Source: Calonectria ilicicola (Eukaryota; Ascomycota; Sordariomycetes; Hypocreales; Nectriaceae). From it: a stretch of DNA of 64,000 nucleotides. Each line of letters opens with the position of its first letter. Position 1 is the stretch's first letter. The notes beneath the pieces were generated by a model. The model searched no databases. It saw only the letters and a program-made list of their open reading frames with translations, and was not told the origin of the DNA. This document shows positions 32,839-42,348 of this stretch, one piece after another. Position numbers and translations under genes: made by a program. The stretch lies in the NCBI GenBank assembly GCA_020809705.1, contig CP085825.1:2170001-2234000 (forward strand). Direction: 5' to 3'.

Positions 32839-35541
32839 ATGTGGTTTCCGACACCCTCTGTCGAGAGTATAACCCGGCCTCGGGTCGCTGTCGTTCTCGT
32901 CTCTACCATCGCCGCTCTCTCTGCTGGATATTATGCATACTCCACTCATCTAGGCCAAGAAGCTCCCCACCAGGGACCGGGCCTGCATCGCCGAAACGCC
33001 ATCCGTCGCCCTCGACGCTCTCACCGCACCGAAGCTAGCTCAAGCTCGTCATCATCCGAGGCTGCTGGCGATGAGAACGTCGATGTAGATACAGTCCGAC
33101 CCCCAGGTGACGGAGAAACCATCGTTGAAGGGGGCGTAGACGACTGGTGGAACGAACCCACCGGCTTCCCCTCCAACCAACGTGCCGGCCATAACATTGT
33201 TAACCTTCTTTTTCGAGTCTCTGAGGATAATGCGCGACGCAATGGATGTGTTCACCGCGGCTGCCAGTGCAATGCCTGCGGCATGGTGCCCATCCGCGGA
33301 GTTCGTTACCGCTGCGCCAACTGTGCCGACTTTGATCTCTGTGAAACTTGTGAAGCTCAGGGCGTCCACACAAAGACGCACATCTTTTACAAGATTCGTG
33401 TCCCTGCCCCGCCCTTTGGTCCTCGTCAAATGCAACCCGTTTGGTATACCGGAGATCCAGATACATGTCGACGAAACCTCCCGCGGGCATTGATTCCCAA
33501 GTTGTCACGAGAGACTGGCTTTGAGCGACCCGAATTGGAGGCTTTCTGGGAACAATGGACGTTCATGGCCAACACGGAATGGAGAGATGATCCGGATGAT
33601 CTAGGAATCGCAATGGACCGCAAGACGTTTGAGCGATGCTTGGTGCCGACAGGAGGATCTCGACATGCCGCGCCAAATCTCATCCACGACCGAATGTTTT
33701 CCTTCTATGACTCAAACAACGACGACTTGATTGGCTTTACTGAATTTCTCCACGGACTATCCTATCGCAAGCGCAAAGACAAGCTCCGCAAGATCTTTGC
33801 TGGCTATGACATTGACGGTGATGGCTATGTTGACCGAAGAGATTTCCTACGCATGTTCCGCGCCTACTATGTTCTCTACAAGCAGATGCACAAAGACATA
33901 CTTGATGGACTTGAGGACCAGCTTCTTTCTAGCACTGAAGCCCAGCAGCTAGTGACTAGTCGTCAACCGCTCAGCAGTCTATTCGGCCGGGAAGGACGCG
34001 TTCCTGAAGGAGATACGAACCTGCGATACGAAGGCAAAATGTACCGTCCTGATGGCAGTGTGGAAATTACGGATAATCATGACAGCGTTGTAATCCAGGA
34101 CCATGGTGACAGCTCTGCCCGTCAAGATATTCTTACTAGCTTGTTTGCATGCGAAACGGAGCACCGGTCGCGTCAACGCTTCATCACCCGCAACGATACC
34201 GATACCAACTGGCGCACAGTTCGTCCCCTCAGCGGCAGCGATGCTGAGCGTACGTATTGGGTTACTCTACTGGAACCTCCCTCCACGCTTGAAGAACTAC
34301 CGGGTCTCCTGATGGGTAATCACACCCCAGAGATTGAGGAACCTTCCGAGGACGAAAACGACGACGACAGAGAAAGGAATCACGCAACCAATGGTGTCAA
34401 CGGCGTCCTTGGGGATGAGGATACGAATGAAGCCCCTACCGAAAGTGACATCCGTGCCAGGGTAATTAGAAACTATCATCAACGAGCACCGAGACTAGAA
34501 AAAAGGAAACAGGACATGGCGCGGAAGCAGCTGCATGAGAGATGGAAAAGAAGACAATTCTATCTCGATGAAGAAGAAGGCGGAGCTGCGCCAGATGACT
34601 GGGTAGCCGATGAAGACATTCTCGTGGATCTTCGCGAAATGGGCGAAAGCTCCAAGGCAGCTGAAGAACATCCTCAGTCTCCAGGATCGCCATCGAGCTC
34701 CAAGGTTCGATTTGCCGAGGACACGGATGACTTTGAGCTATTGTCCGGCGCTTCATCCTCCAAGAGCATCCCTCGACGAAAGGGAATCTGGGTGCTTCCC
34801 GAGGCCGAAAGAGATGCTGGCAAGGAGATTCTCTATCAAGTTACTCAGCAGGCATTCAACGAGCTCCTTGATACCATCTTCAAAGACGTCGAGGATGTCG
34901 CGATACAGGTCGCGGAGACCAAGCAGCAGCGAGAAAAGTACAAGGATTTGATTGATGAAATCGAGTGGGCAGAGACCGATCCCAGCGAGATCCTTCACTC
35001 ACACCACACTGAGCCGAAATCCCATCCTACTGCGGATCAAGTTCTTCACGAACTTCTAGCCGAGACTGGTTATAGTATTGAACTTCCAGAGGGACGCAAT
35101 GCCGTTGAGATTGACACAACTGTCGAGATCATCCACGAAGATGACCAGGCCGAGAGCGAGGGGACAGACACTAGTGTATCTGAACTCGAGTCTGTGGCCG
35201 AGTCTGTAGCCGAGTCTGTTGATTCTCGGGACCTTACTCTGCCACAGTTCCGGCCCAACTCTGACGAAGACACGGGTTATTCGTACGCATATGAGTGGTA
35301 TCCTCTCACTCGTCCCCGCCGTGCATCCAGTGAGCATGAGGAGAGCGAGCCCGACGATGAACCTGCACCTGAAACGCTACAACTTTGGAAACTATTGGGC
35401 ATTGCCGAGGCAAAAGCTGTGGAGAGAGGTGGCTGGGGCAAGCTAAGCTTTGAGGAGTTTGAGATCATCTACAAAAGCCAAGAGCAGCAAGGCAACCGGC
35501 TCGAGTACCTTGGTAGTTGGATTGACTTTTGTATACCTTAG
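32839..35541 (+). CDS. ZZ-type zinc finger and EF-hand membrane protein
   Basis: Intronless, 900 aa. An N-terminal membrane helix (RVAVVLVSTIAALSAGYYAY) is followed by a Ser-rich linker. A ZZ finger spans residues about 138-185 (CNACGMVPIRGVRYRCANC, then DFDLCETCE and a His pair in GVHTKTHIF). Two EF-hand loops follow: DSNNDDLIGFTEF near 291 and DIDGDGYVDRRDF near 324, with Ca-binding acidic residues in place. The second loop ends in Asp instead of the usual Glu. The remaining two thirds is acidic and partly disordered with coiled-coil character around residues 645-710 (QVAETKQQREKYKDLIDEIE). Proteins of this layout occur across filamentous fungi and are annotated as EF-hand/ZZ proteins; a calcium-dependent scaffold at a membrane is inferred. 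The partner and membrane are unknown. Confidence 0.88.
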   Translation: MWFPTPSVESITRPRVAVVLVSTIAALSAGYYAYSTHLGQEAPHQGPGLHRRNAIRRPRRSHRTEASSSSSSSEAAGDENVDVDTVRPPGDGETIVEGGVDDWWNEPTGFPSNQRAGHNIVNLLFRVSEDNARRNGCVHRGCQCNACGMVPIRGVRYRCANCADFDLCETCEAQGVHTKTHIFYKIRVPAPPFGPRQMQPVWYTGDPDTCRRNLPRALIPKLSRETGFERPELEAFWEQWTFMANTEWRDDPDDLGIAMDRKTFERCLVPTGGSRHAAPNLIHDRMFSFYDSNNDDLIGFTEFLHGLSYRKRKDKLRKIFAGYDIDGDGYVDRRDFLRMFRAYYVLYKQMHKDILDGLEDQLLSSTEAQQLVTSRQPLSSLFGREGRVPEGDTNLRYEGKMYRPDGSVEITDNHDSVVIQDHGDSSARQDILTSLFACETEHRSRQRFITRNDTDTNWRTVRPLSGSDAERTYWVTLLEPPSTLEELPGLLMGNHTPEIEEPSEDENDDDRERNHATNGVNGVLGDEDTNEAPTESDIRARVIRNYHQRAPRLEKRKQDMARKQLHERWKRRQFYLDEEEGGAAPDDWVADEDILVDLREMGESSKAAEEHPQSPGSPSSSKVRFAEDTDDFELLSGASSSKSIPRRKGIWVLPEAERDAGKEILYQVTQQAFNELLDTIFKDVEDVAIQVAETKQQREKYKDLIDEIEWAETDPSEILHSHHTEPKSHPTADQVLHELLAETGYSIELPEGRNAVEIDTTVEIIHEDDQAESEGTDTSVSELESVAESVAESVDSRDLTLPQFRPNSDEDTGYSYAYEWYPLTRPRRASSEHEESEPDDEPAPETLQLWKLLGIAEAKAVERGGWGKLSFEEFEIIYKSQEQQGNRLEYLGSWIDFCIP

Positions 35542-36023
35542 GACGAGCATACCAATCCACTAAGAACCCTGTGGATGTGAGGGCCAAGGAAAGGCAGGGG
35601 ATACTGGTAGCGTCCAGTTGTACTATATCTTTTCATCTATACGACGGATGACGAAATGGAGCGGCAAAGGAGCGAGTGCAGATTTTTGTAGCATAATGAT
35701 TAGAGGAACCCGGCAGGCGTAGCATTAGCCTGGGAAAAATATTTTGATGACGCTAAAAAGATCTATTCAACGACAGTTGAGAATTGAAGAAAAAAGCCAG
35801 CCCCATGTTTGATCCGATTGAGACCCGTCCGGTAACCCAAGAATAATAATATGTAATAATAATGACAATAATTCGTAACCATAAAACCGTCAAAACGCTA
35901 GACGTGAAAAAATAAAATAAAAGGAAATTGGATGATTTTTTTTGCCCCCCAAAAAAAAGATGATCGTTAGCAAGTTTTCCGCCCGCCCATTAGCAACTCC
36001 GTCCGTGCCCTCGCCTTATTAGT
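35542..36023. other. Convergent intergenic region after the ZZ/EF-hand gene
   Basis: 482 bp with two 3' ends. Very A-rich between 35820 and 35960, including several short A runs, suitable for polyadenylation. Nothing else recognised. Confidence 0.4.
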
Positions 36024-37058
36024 TTAGAGTCTGCCCTTTTCAACCTTGCCCATTTCGACGGGGTATTCGCATATGGGGAAAGTGTCTTCCTCCTTCTCCT
36101 TTGAGCTGCCCCGATTGCAGGCACAGCTCAAGATGAAGATGGCGATGAAGACGGGCGAGAAGACGGAGACAAAGACGAGGATGAGGAACAGCTCAATGGA
36201 GATGAGCTTGAACAGGGCTCCGGAGAAGAGCACGTATAGGGCCGGGCCCACAAACGAGTTCAGGCTGCCTTGGGGGATGCCCGAGTGCTCAATGAGGGCT
36301 CGGGGACCTTGCTTCATGGCAAAGATGATGAGGACGCCGGCGCCGGTGAGGGCCAGCGTATCGAACAAGGCGACCAGGTACAGTATCCACCGGGGGAGAC
36401 GGCCGCGCAGGATGCTGAGAGAGACGATGGCGAGCGGGAAGAGGATGAAAGAGAGGACGTTTGATACAATGGTGCAGCTGATGGCGGCCTTGTAGAAGGT
36501 CTCGGCCTGGGACGACGACACAAGGTCACTGTTGACTTGCGACAAGGCGGTGGTCCAGGGCTGGATGTGCTGCGTTAGGGTCGAAGAGGAGTATCCGAGC
36601 TGTGCCTTTACGGCAAACGAGACCATTTCGTGGATGCTCAAGATGGGTGGGAAGGCTGCCTGGCACGAGACGAGATCATCACCGGCCTGGGCGTGAACGG
36701 TACACAGGCCCGACATGCCCCAGTACCAATAGCTCGGCAGGCCATCAATGCGGAGCTGGCTCGCTGAGACAGTCGTCGAGTTTGCAACGGCGGCGATGAG
36801 GTCGTGGGAGCTGACACGGAAGAGGTAGAGAGCCTGTGTGTTGGGAGCGACGCCGCCAATAACGACGATGATGCTTGCCATGAAGCCAACTAGGGGATCG
36901 GCACCGATTAGTTTTTCTGGGGTTTCCCGAGTGCTGCATGTCGATCAATACTCACGGACTATGGCGATCATGAACCAAAAGCTCCAGTCTCTCGACTCGC
37001 AGTCGCCCACGCCAATAGACCGGCGGAACGACTGACCCATGGACTTTGCTTGGAACAT
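36024..37058 (-). CDS. SUR7/PalI family plasma-membrane protein
   Basis: Exons 37058-36956 and 36889-36024 (66-bp intron, phase 1) give about 322 aa with four predicted membrane helices: one near the N-terminus spanning the intron (WFMIAIVLGFMASIIVVIGG) and three in the second half. The large extracellular loop holds YWYWGMSGLCT, the claudin-like W...GLC motif, with a later Cys (DLVSCQ). The C-terminal tail is cytosolic, with a Cys-rich start (SCACNRG) and charged end. SUR7-type proteins mark eisosome-associated plasma membrane domains and influence cell wall and endocytosis, while PalI/RIM9 proteins act in pH sensing; the subgroup cannot be decided. A short GT/CA microsatellite lies in the leader just upstream of the ATG. 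Confidence 0.82.
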
Positions 37059-38250
37059 GGTGGTGAATGAAGGAGTGTGTGTATATGTGTGTGTGTGTGT
37101 GTGAAAATGAGTGTGACTGCGGTGTAGTGCCTGTTTGTTGTTTATTTTTTCCCTGGGGACGAGAGGGAGAAGCAGTAGAAGAGAATGAATGACAGAATCT
37201 GATGATAGAAAAGAGTGACTTCGTCCTGGAAGAGTTCCTATGTTCACGCCGGCGGAGAGGCTCGAGTAGCTATTCGGATGCCCACAAAGCTCACTCGAGG
37301 TCGGGGACGCGGTGAGGCGCCGGGGAGCCATCTACATATACGATCCGGGGTTGATTTTTTTTTTTTTTTCCTTCCCTCCTTCTCTGCCGTCTTCTCCCCC
37401 TCATTTCTTATGACTCCATGTATAATTACAGCCGCATTCAGCACGCCACGCTACGCTTTCTAGCGCAGGGCCGTTGCTTGCTTGTTAGCGTAAGGCGTCG
37501 ATGCAACGCTTGCCTGTGCCTGGCTGCTGTGCCTGGCTGCTGCGGTCCAGGCCGGGTCTGCTTGGTTTTGCTTGCTTACCAGTCTGGGTTGCTTGCTTGC
37601 CTGCCTGTTGGCTGGGCTGGCTCGTCCCCATCCCCATCACAACCCCATTCTGCAACACACACACGCACACGCACACACACCATCTGCTCTGGAAATGCAC
37701 GACAGGTTAAAAAAAGAAAGAAAAAGCAACAGTGGAAATCAGCATGCTCGCAGCTCCAATTACGTCCATCTTGCATGCCTCTGCGGCTTTTTTCAGACAC
37801 GGCCGGACCTGCAGCCGACGGTGAGGACTCGACAGCGTGGAGTGCCTTGGGGCCATGATTTGATGCCGAAGCGCCTCGAGAGCCCTGGAGGGGGGAGCGT
37901 GGCTTTTCAGCTGACAAGGGTTGTGCAGCTGTTAGTTCATCCCGGCTGCGCGACCAAAGGAGACGAGGAAACAAAACTCGACGGGACCTGCATTTCACCT
38001 GCATTAGCCCGCCCCGTTGGCCCCCATCGGTCCCCCATAGCCCCCCGCTAAGGACCCGTCGACTGGTTGCCGAGGCCCTGCTATTCTTTCCGTCGACGGG
38101 GCCTTGGCAACGTGCCTGCACCTTGTTGCTGGCACCACCTTGCTAGTACCTGGCATCCGTCGCAACCGAGCAAGAGCTTGACTCAGCGTGTGAGACACAC
38201 CGACCATCAGAGCGGAGTCCGGGTAAGGCTGCGGAAATAAGCTTAGATAG

Positions 38251-38302
38251 ATTGTCCTGTCTGCCTGTCTGCCTGTCTGCCTGTCTGTGTGTGCCTGCCT
38301 GT
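38251..38302. repeat. CTGTCTGC-type tetranucleotide repeat
   Basis: Alternating CTGT/CTGC units repeated about six times, degrading to TGTG and CCTG at the right end. No gene overlaps it. Confidence 0.85.
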
Positions 38303-38546
38303 TCCTCTTGGCTGTGTCTGTGGGTGTTTCCATCTTCCCCAGTCCCCAGTTGACAGGCACACAAACTAAGCTGTAACCAAGCAATGATCTTCACATATCC
38401 ATTCAAGCAATGCTAATTATACATACAAACGGAAGAGGGGGGGATATTGTCCGAGTCCTGCTCTTGCGATCCCTTTTTCACTCTCACACACGCTTCGTCA
38501 CATCCCATCCTAAAACACGTCATCCCTCTCTGTCTGTCTGTCTCCC

Positions 38547-38549
<3 letters not shown>

Positions 38550-38596
<47 letters not shown>
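38550..38596. repeat. (AC)n microsatellite in the 3' flank of the repeat-rich secreted gene
   Basis: A perfect (AC)n dinucleotide run of about 33 nt, then a short interruption and four more AC units. It lies 20 bp beyond the stop codon of the - strand gene, so the transcript would carry it as (GU)n in the 3' UTR. Confidence 0.95.
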
Positions 38597-38615
38597 TCAA
38601 ACTCAACACTCAAAC

Positions 38616-39981
38616 TCAAAGTGTTGCTTTTGACGAGTCCACCCCAGCAAACCCAAGCAGCGCATTCCATGTATCAGCCGTGCTCTGATCCCGCGAGCCC
38701 AGGGCCTGGATCTGCGCCTTAGCATCCAAGCAGGCCGTATGGGCCGCATCACTGGCCTCGCATACGTTGATCAGCTGGTCGCAGATGCGGTTTGTGATAA
38801 TGTTCGGGTTGAGGGCTTCCTGTTGGCCCTGAGCCACAAGAGGATCCTGCGGGATGAAAGTAAACTCGGTAGCCGGCCGCCCGTTGAGCCCGCCCACGCG
38901 CGCCATTGTAGGTTGGCACTTTCCAAAGTCCTGGGCTCCGCCTGTGCCGGCACCAGTATCAGTACCAGCACCGGTATCAGTACCAGCACCGGTATCAGTA
39001 CCAGCACCGGTATCAGTACCAGCACCGGTATCAGTACCAGCACCGGTATCAGTACCAGCACCGGTATCAGTACCAGCACCAGTGCCATCGTTGGTGTTGC
39101 CAGTGGTGTTATCATTAGTGTTACCGTTGTTGTTACCGTTGTTGTTACCGTTGTTGTTACCGTTGTTGTTACCGTTGTTGTTGTTACCTACATTGGTAAC
39201 TGGAGTGCTGCTAGCTGCGCCATTGCTGCCTCCCACACATGGGCTGCCACTGTTGGGGGTCGCAGGAGTTGCCGTAGGACTATTTCCAGTCGCATCATTC
39301 GTTGCACCACCAGCAGCTGCACCATTACCAGCCGTCTGGCCTGCAGCCCCACCACCAGTTGAGCCGCCACTGGCGCTTCCGTCCTGTCCAGCAAGATTGA
39401 CATCGTTCCCATTTCCATCCACAGCGGTAAAGTTACCGAATCCCTGCGCGATCATGACCTCAGCCTGGGATAGACCCTGGGCATTGAAGGGGGAGGTGAC
39501 AGAGGTGGCAGAGTTTGCATTTTCCACGTCTGAGCCACCCACAGCCGGGTCAACAAGTGGAATGATGCCGCGAAGCTGTGCATTGACTGGCAGCGTGGCG
39601 TCCGCGCAGACGAATGGGACGTTTACAGCAAAAGGATTAAAGTTGGTCTCAGCGGCAACAAGACCAATCGCTGCATCTACAACTTGCTGATCAGTTCCCA
39701 GCTCGTCGATGATCTTGTCTGCGATGGTAAGCTGTGCAGTTTCACTGTCAGCTCATGTCATAAAAGAGAGGTCTCGATTCGCTGCTTACTTTGTCGCATG
39801 GGCTAGCAGCAGCCAGCAGAGACGACGGAATGCTTCCGGCAAGAGTAGCGGCAACACCAGGGCTGCCAAATCCAGCATTTCCAAGGGCTTGCACAGCAGC
39901 CACAGGGATCTGCTCTTGACCAAAGCGAGCCTCTGCATGAGCCAGGAGGGCAGCGATAACGATGTTCCTTGGTACACCCAT
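38616..39981 (-). CDS. Repeat-rich secreted or cell-surface protein
   Basis: Exons 39981-39790 and 39731-38616 (58-bp intron, phase 0) give about 435 aa. The N-terminus is moderately hydrophobic (NIVIAALLAHAEARFG) and probably a signal peptide. Then come an Ala/Val-rich globular part with Cys in SPCDK and PFVCAD, a Gly/Ala/Asn/Thr linker, an NNNG tract, about seven and a half copies of GAGTDT, and a conserved-looking C-terminal module with Cys at FGKCQP, NRICDQ, NVCEAS and TACLDA. The last module resembles Cys-containing domains of fungal surface proteins sometimes misnamed circumsporozoite-like because of their repeats. Role probably in cell wall or adhesion; inferred from composition only. 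A TATA-like element (TTATATAA) lies about 255 bp upstream and an A-rich leader precedes the ATG, suggesting strong expression. Confidence 0.75.
38944..39083. repeat. 18-bp coding minisatellite (GAGTDT repeat)
   Basis: About seven and a half tandem copies of an 18-bp unit with core TATCAGTACCAGCACC on the + strand, nearly identical to one another. Each encodes GAGTDT in the - strand gene. In-frame unit length means gain or loss of copies would not break the protein. Confidence 0.95.
39112..39188. repeat. 12-bp coding repeat (NNNG tract)
   Basis: Five near-perfect copies of the 12-bp unit GTTGTTACCGTT on the + strand, encoding the Asn/Gly tract of the same protein. Confidence 0.9.
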
Positions 39982-41109
39982 TGTATCTTTTTTTTTTTTT
40001 CTTCTTCGGGGACAGCCGATGCCTCAGATATTAACTAACAATCAGGTTGGAACGAAAGAGAAGGTTGATATCGTCGTTTCGTAAAAGGTGGGTGACAAGT
40101 ATCAGCCGAAATATTAAAACGAATGCGTTCACAGAACTGCAAGGACAGGGAAAGATAACAATGCAAAGGAAAGAAGGATGCAGGAATTGGATTGGTGAAT
40201 GATGAACAACCTTATTGACACCAGACGAACCACCTTATATAAATGCGACTGAGCAAGTTGATCACAGCGGTAATCAGGAGACATAGTCATGATACAGGAA
40301 TTGTTTGCAAAGGTCATGCTCCTTAGATTTGATCAGGCTAGTTTCTATTCGTTCTGCCTCGGAAATTCCCAACTTGGAAGAAACTCCATAAACGCCTTTC
40401 CTGTCATGACATGTAAATGCAACTTTCTGTCACAAAGACCGTTGTTTGCGCTTATTGAGTTTCCGACGCGCGTCGGAACTTGCCAGACGACAAGGTACGC
40501 GGCGGCAAGTATCCACCCCTGCTGGGGGGTTATCTGGTCTCGCCCGCGACTCAGATAGTCACCAGCGCCTCCAGTTTCGCCTCAGAAGACGTTCAAGTCT
40601 CGGAAGCGTAGATCCCGGTTTTCAGGTACCAATCGAATACTACCAATTTTTTATGGAAATAAGAATGACTGAAGCTTGTGCGGTGCGAATAAGAACCCGA
40701 CTCGAGTAATATCCATAATTATTTATCGGTTGATTGATCGATCTTGTTGGAGGAATCTCGCTTCTCCCAGCCAGAGCAGCACGCCAGCGTCGGCTATCAT
40801 GGCCATGGGGGCGATCTAGGAGTACCCAAAATAGCAACACAGAGCGACCGTCTCATCTTGCAATTAGAAACCATGCACCTCCCCAGAATTCGGGATTAGC
40901 CGGTCCCGAACAGTTGAATCTGGGATGAGGCTCGCTTATCAAAGTCGAGGCTCTAATCAAACAGGGGTGCTGATAGTTGAGACGGCTCCAAAACCCCACC
41001 AGTTTTGTCAAGCGTCATAGGATACACCACGACAAAAAGATTCCCATAGTCCAAAGTGTTTCGGGGGTTCAACCGGCGAGCAGGATGAAAAAAAGGCATC
41101 GCATTCTCA
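39982..41109. promoter_or_regulatory. Promoter of the repeat-rich gene and 3' flank of the Ada gene
   Basis: 1.1 kb. Near 39982-40010 there is a T run (A-rich leader on the coding strand). TATA-like sequence at about 40236-40243 on the - strand. Remaining sequence to 41109 has small frames without motifs. No RNA gene recognised. Confidence 0.5.
40234..40243 (-). promoter_or_regulatory. TATA-like element
   Basis: TTTATATAAG on the - strand, about 255 bp upstream of the ATG of the repeat-rich secreted gene. Position is consistent with a core promoter if the leader is about 200 nt; not proven. Confidence 0.4.
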
Positions 41110-41751
41110 TCAGGCGTCCGGCCATGATACAAGATCATCAAACGACCAAGGGCTCTGCGTACCTGAGGATGGGTCTGTACTAGACAGGCCCAAATCAGGG
41201 ATAGAATCATCCCAGAGCCCAAACTCGAATCCAGTCTCGAAACTTTGGACGTCGAGGTTGTCAAGACAAGTTGTGGTTGGGTCTGCGGCAGTCTTCTGCA
41301 ACCGCTGCTCTCGCAACCAGGCAGTCGGCGTCAGCCCAACGCACTTCTTAAACACTCGATGAAAATGCCATTTAGACAGCCCCGTCTGCTTGGCCATTTG
41401 GCTCAAGCTCAGTCTTATTTCGCTTTCATCTTCAATCCCCCCAGATGTCTTGTCTCTTACAAATCCACGAATCTTCTGGACGGCAGCCTCCTCTGGCATG
41501 AAGCCCGCGAGCTCGGGCTTACATCGCTTGCACGCGCGAAAGCCGGCTTGTTGTGCGTCCATGCCGTTTGCATAAAACGACACATTGGCGCGCCGGGCGA
41601 GGCGGGCCTTGCAGATTGGCCGACAAAAGATCTTTGTCGTCTTAACAGCGTAAACGAAGAAGCCGTCGGCATTAGCATTGCGGGAAACGACGGCTTGCCA
41701 CCGCGAGTCGTCATCCTCGAACAGAGAGATAAACGTAAGTGGCGAATCCAT
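41110..41751 (-). CDS. Ada-type methylphosphotriester-DNA methyltransferase with AraC-type HTH
   Basis: Intronless, 213 aa. The Ada zinc domain is complete: Cys43, Cys47, Cys74 and Cys77, with the same spacing as Cys38/42/69/72 of E. coli Ada (FCRPIC and FRACKRC). In Ada the first Cys takes the methyl group from a DNA methylphosphotriester irreversibly, turning the protein into a transcription activator. An AraC-type helix-turn-helix follows (SLSQMAKQTGLSKWHFHRVF ... GLTPTAWLREQR). The C-terminal O6-methylguanine methyltransferase domain of E. coli Ada is absent; instead there is an acidic Ser/Asp-rich tail that could act as an activation region. Likely nuclear, controlling an alkylation-damage response. 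Bacterial-style AraC domains are rare in fungi, but Ada-like proteins are known from Aspergillus. Confidence 0.9.
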   Translation of the reverse strand: MDSPLTFISLFEDDDSRWQAVVSRNANADGFFVYAVKTTKIFCRPICKARLARRANVSFYANGMDAQQAGFRACKRCKPELAGFMPEEAAVQKIRGFVRDKTSGGIEDESEIRLSLSQMAKQTGLSKWHFHRVFKKCVGLTPTAWLREQRLQKTAADPTTTCLDNLDVQSFETGFEFGLWDDSIPDLGLSSTDPSSGTQSPWSFDDLVSWPDA

Positions 41752-42348
41752 ATGTCTACTTATGGTGCTTTTTGTAGGTTTATCCGTATACTGTTGATTT
41801 CGAAATTGATGGTTACTTGATTGATGGAAGTAAGAATTGTGATGAAGGAGGATGGTAGTAGCATGCGATGGGATGAATACCCAGCCACATGTGGGGCGTT
41901 GCTATCAATATGACCAATCAACAGCCTGTGAACCGATCGCGGAAGTGCAGGACTCACACTTCACTTCATCTCGCCATAGCTCTATCAATAGCAATATTGT
42001 AGCATTTGAGCATATATATATATATATTCTTCACCATGATTTAGATTTCAAGCGTCCTGTCTGTCCTCGTGATCTCCATAAATAATGTGTTTCAGCTCTC
42101 GTGCAATACCCAAATCGCCATCACCCACCAGTATTGACGATAGTTGCACACCAAATACAGGAATATCCTCTCCATATCTCCCATTAAACTCCGGATCATC
42201 CTGCCCCCCAAAAAAAAAATTGAAAACCGCTAATCCTCCATCATTTCTTGGTTCACTTGGCTAACATTCAGGCAATGCTCTAACCAGCATCCAATAAATG
42301 TATCTTGCGAGCTTCTGGTCAATCGCCGTCACGCTTGTATCTCTTCTT
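41752..42348. promoter_or_regulatory. Promoter of the Ada gene
   Basis: 597 bp ending at the stop of the next - strand gene. Contains an (AT)n run at 42012-42027 and a run of nine A near 42211-42220. No conserved operator was recognised. Confidence 0.4.

Larger units (their letters stand above)
37059..38615. promoter_or_regulatory. SUR7 upstream region with several simple repeats
   Basis: 1.56 kb between the SUR7-like start and the stop of the repeat-rich gene. It holds a (GT)n run at about 37075-37103, a T run at 37351-37369, a (CA)n run at about 37654-37680, a tetranucleotide CTGT/CTGC array at about 38251-38302 and a long (CA)n run at 38550-38582. The open frames on both strands run through these repeats and have no recognised content, so no gene is called. 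Confidence 0.55.

Noticed and set aside
37576..38121. 181-codon frame on - upstream of SUR7
   Set aside because: Runs through CA repeats, codes CVRVRVCVAE-type low complexity and has no motif.
38854..39690. 278-codon frame on + through the repeat region
   Set aside because: Low-complexity Val/Pro/Leu repeat product that is the antisense of the GAGTDT repeat gene, which has Cys-rich flanks and a clean intron on -.
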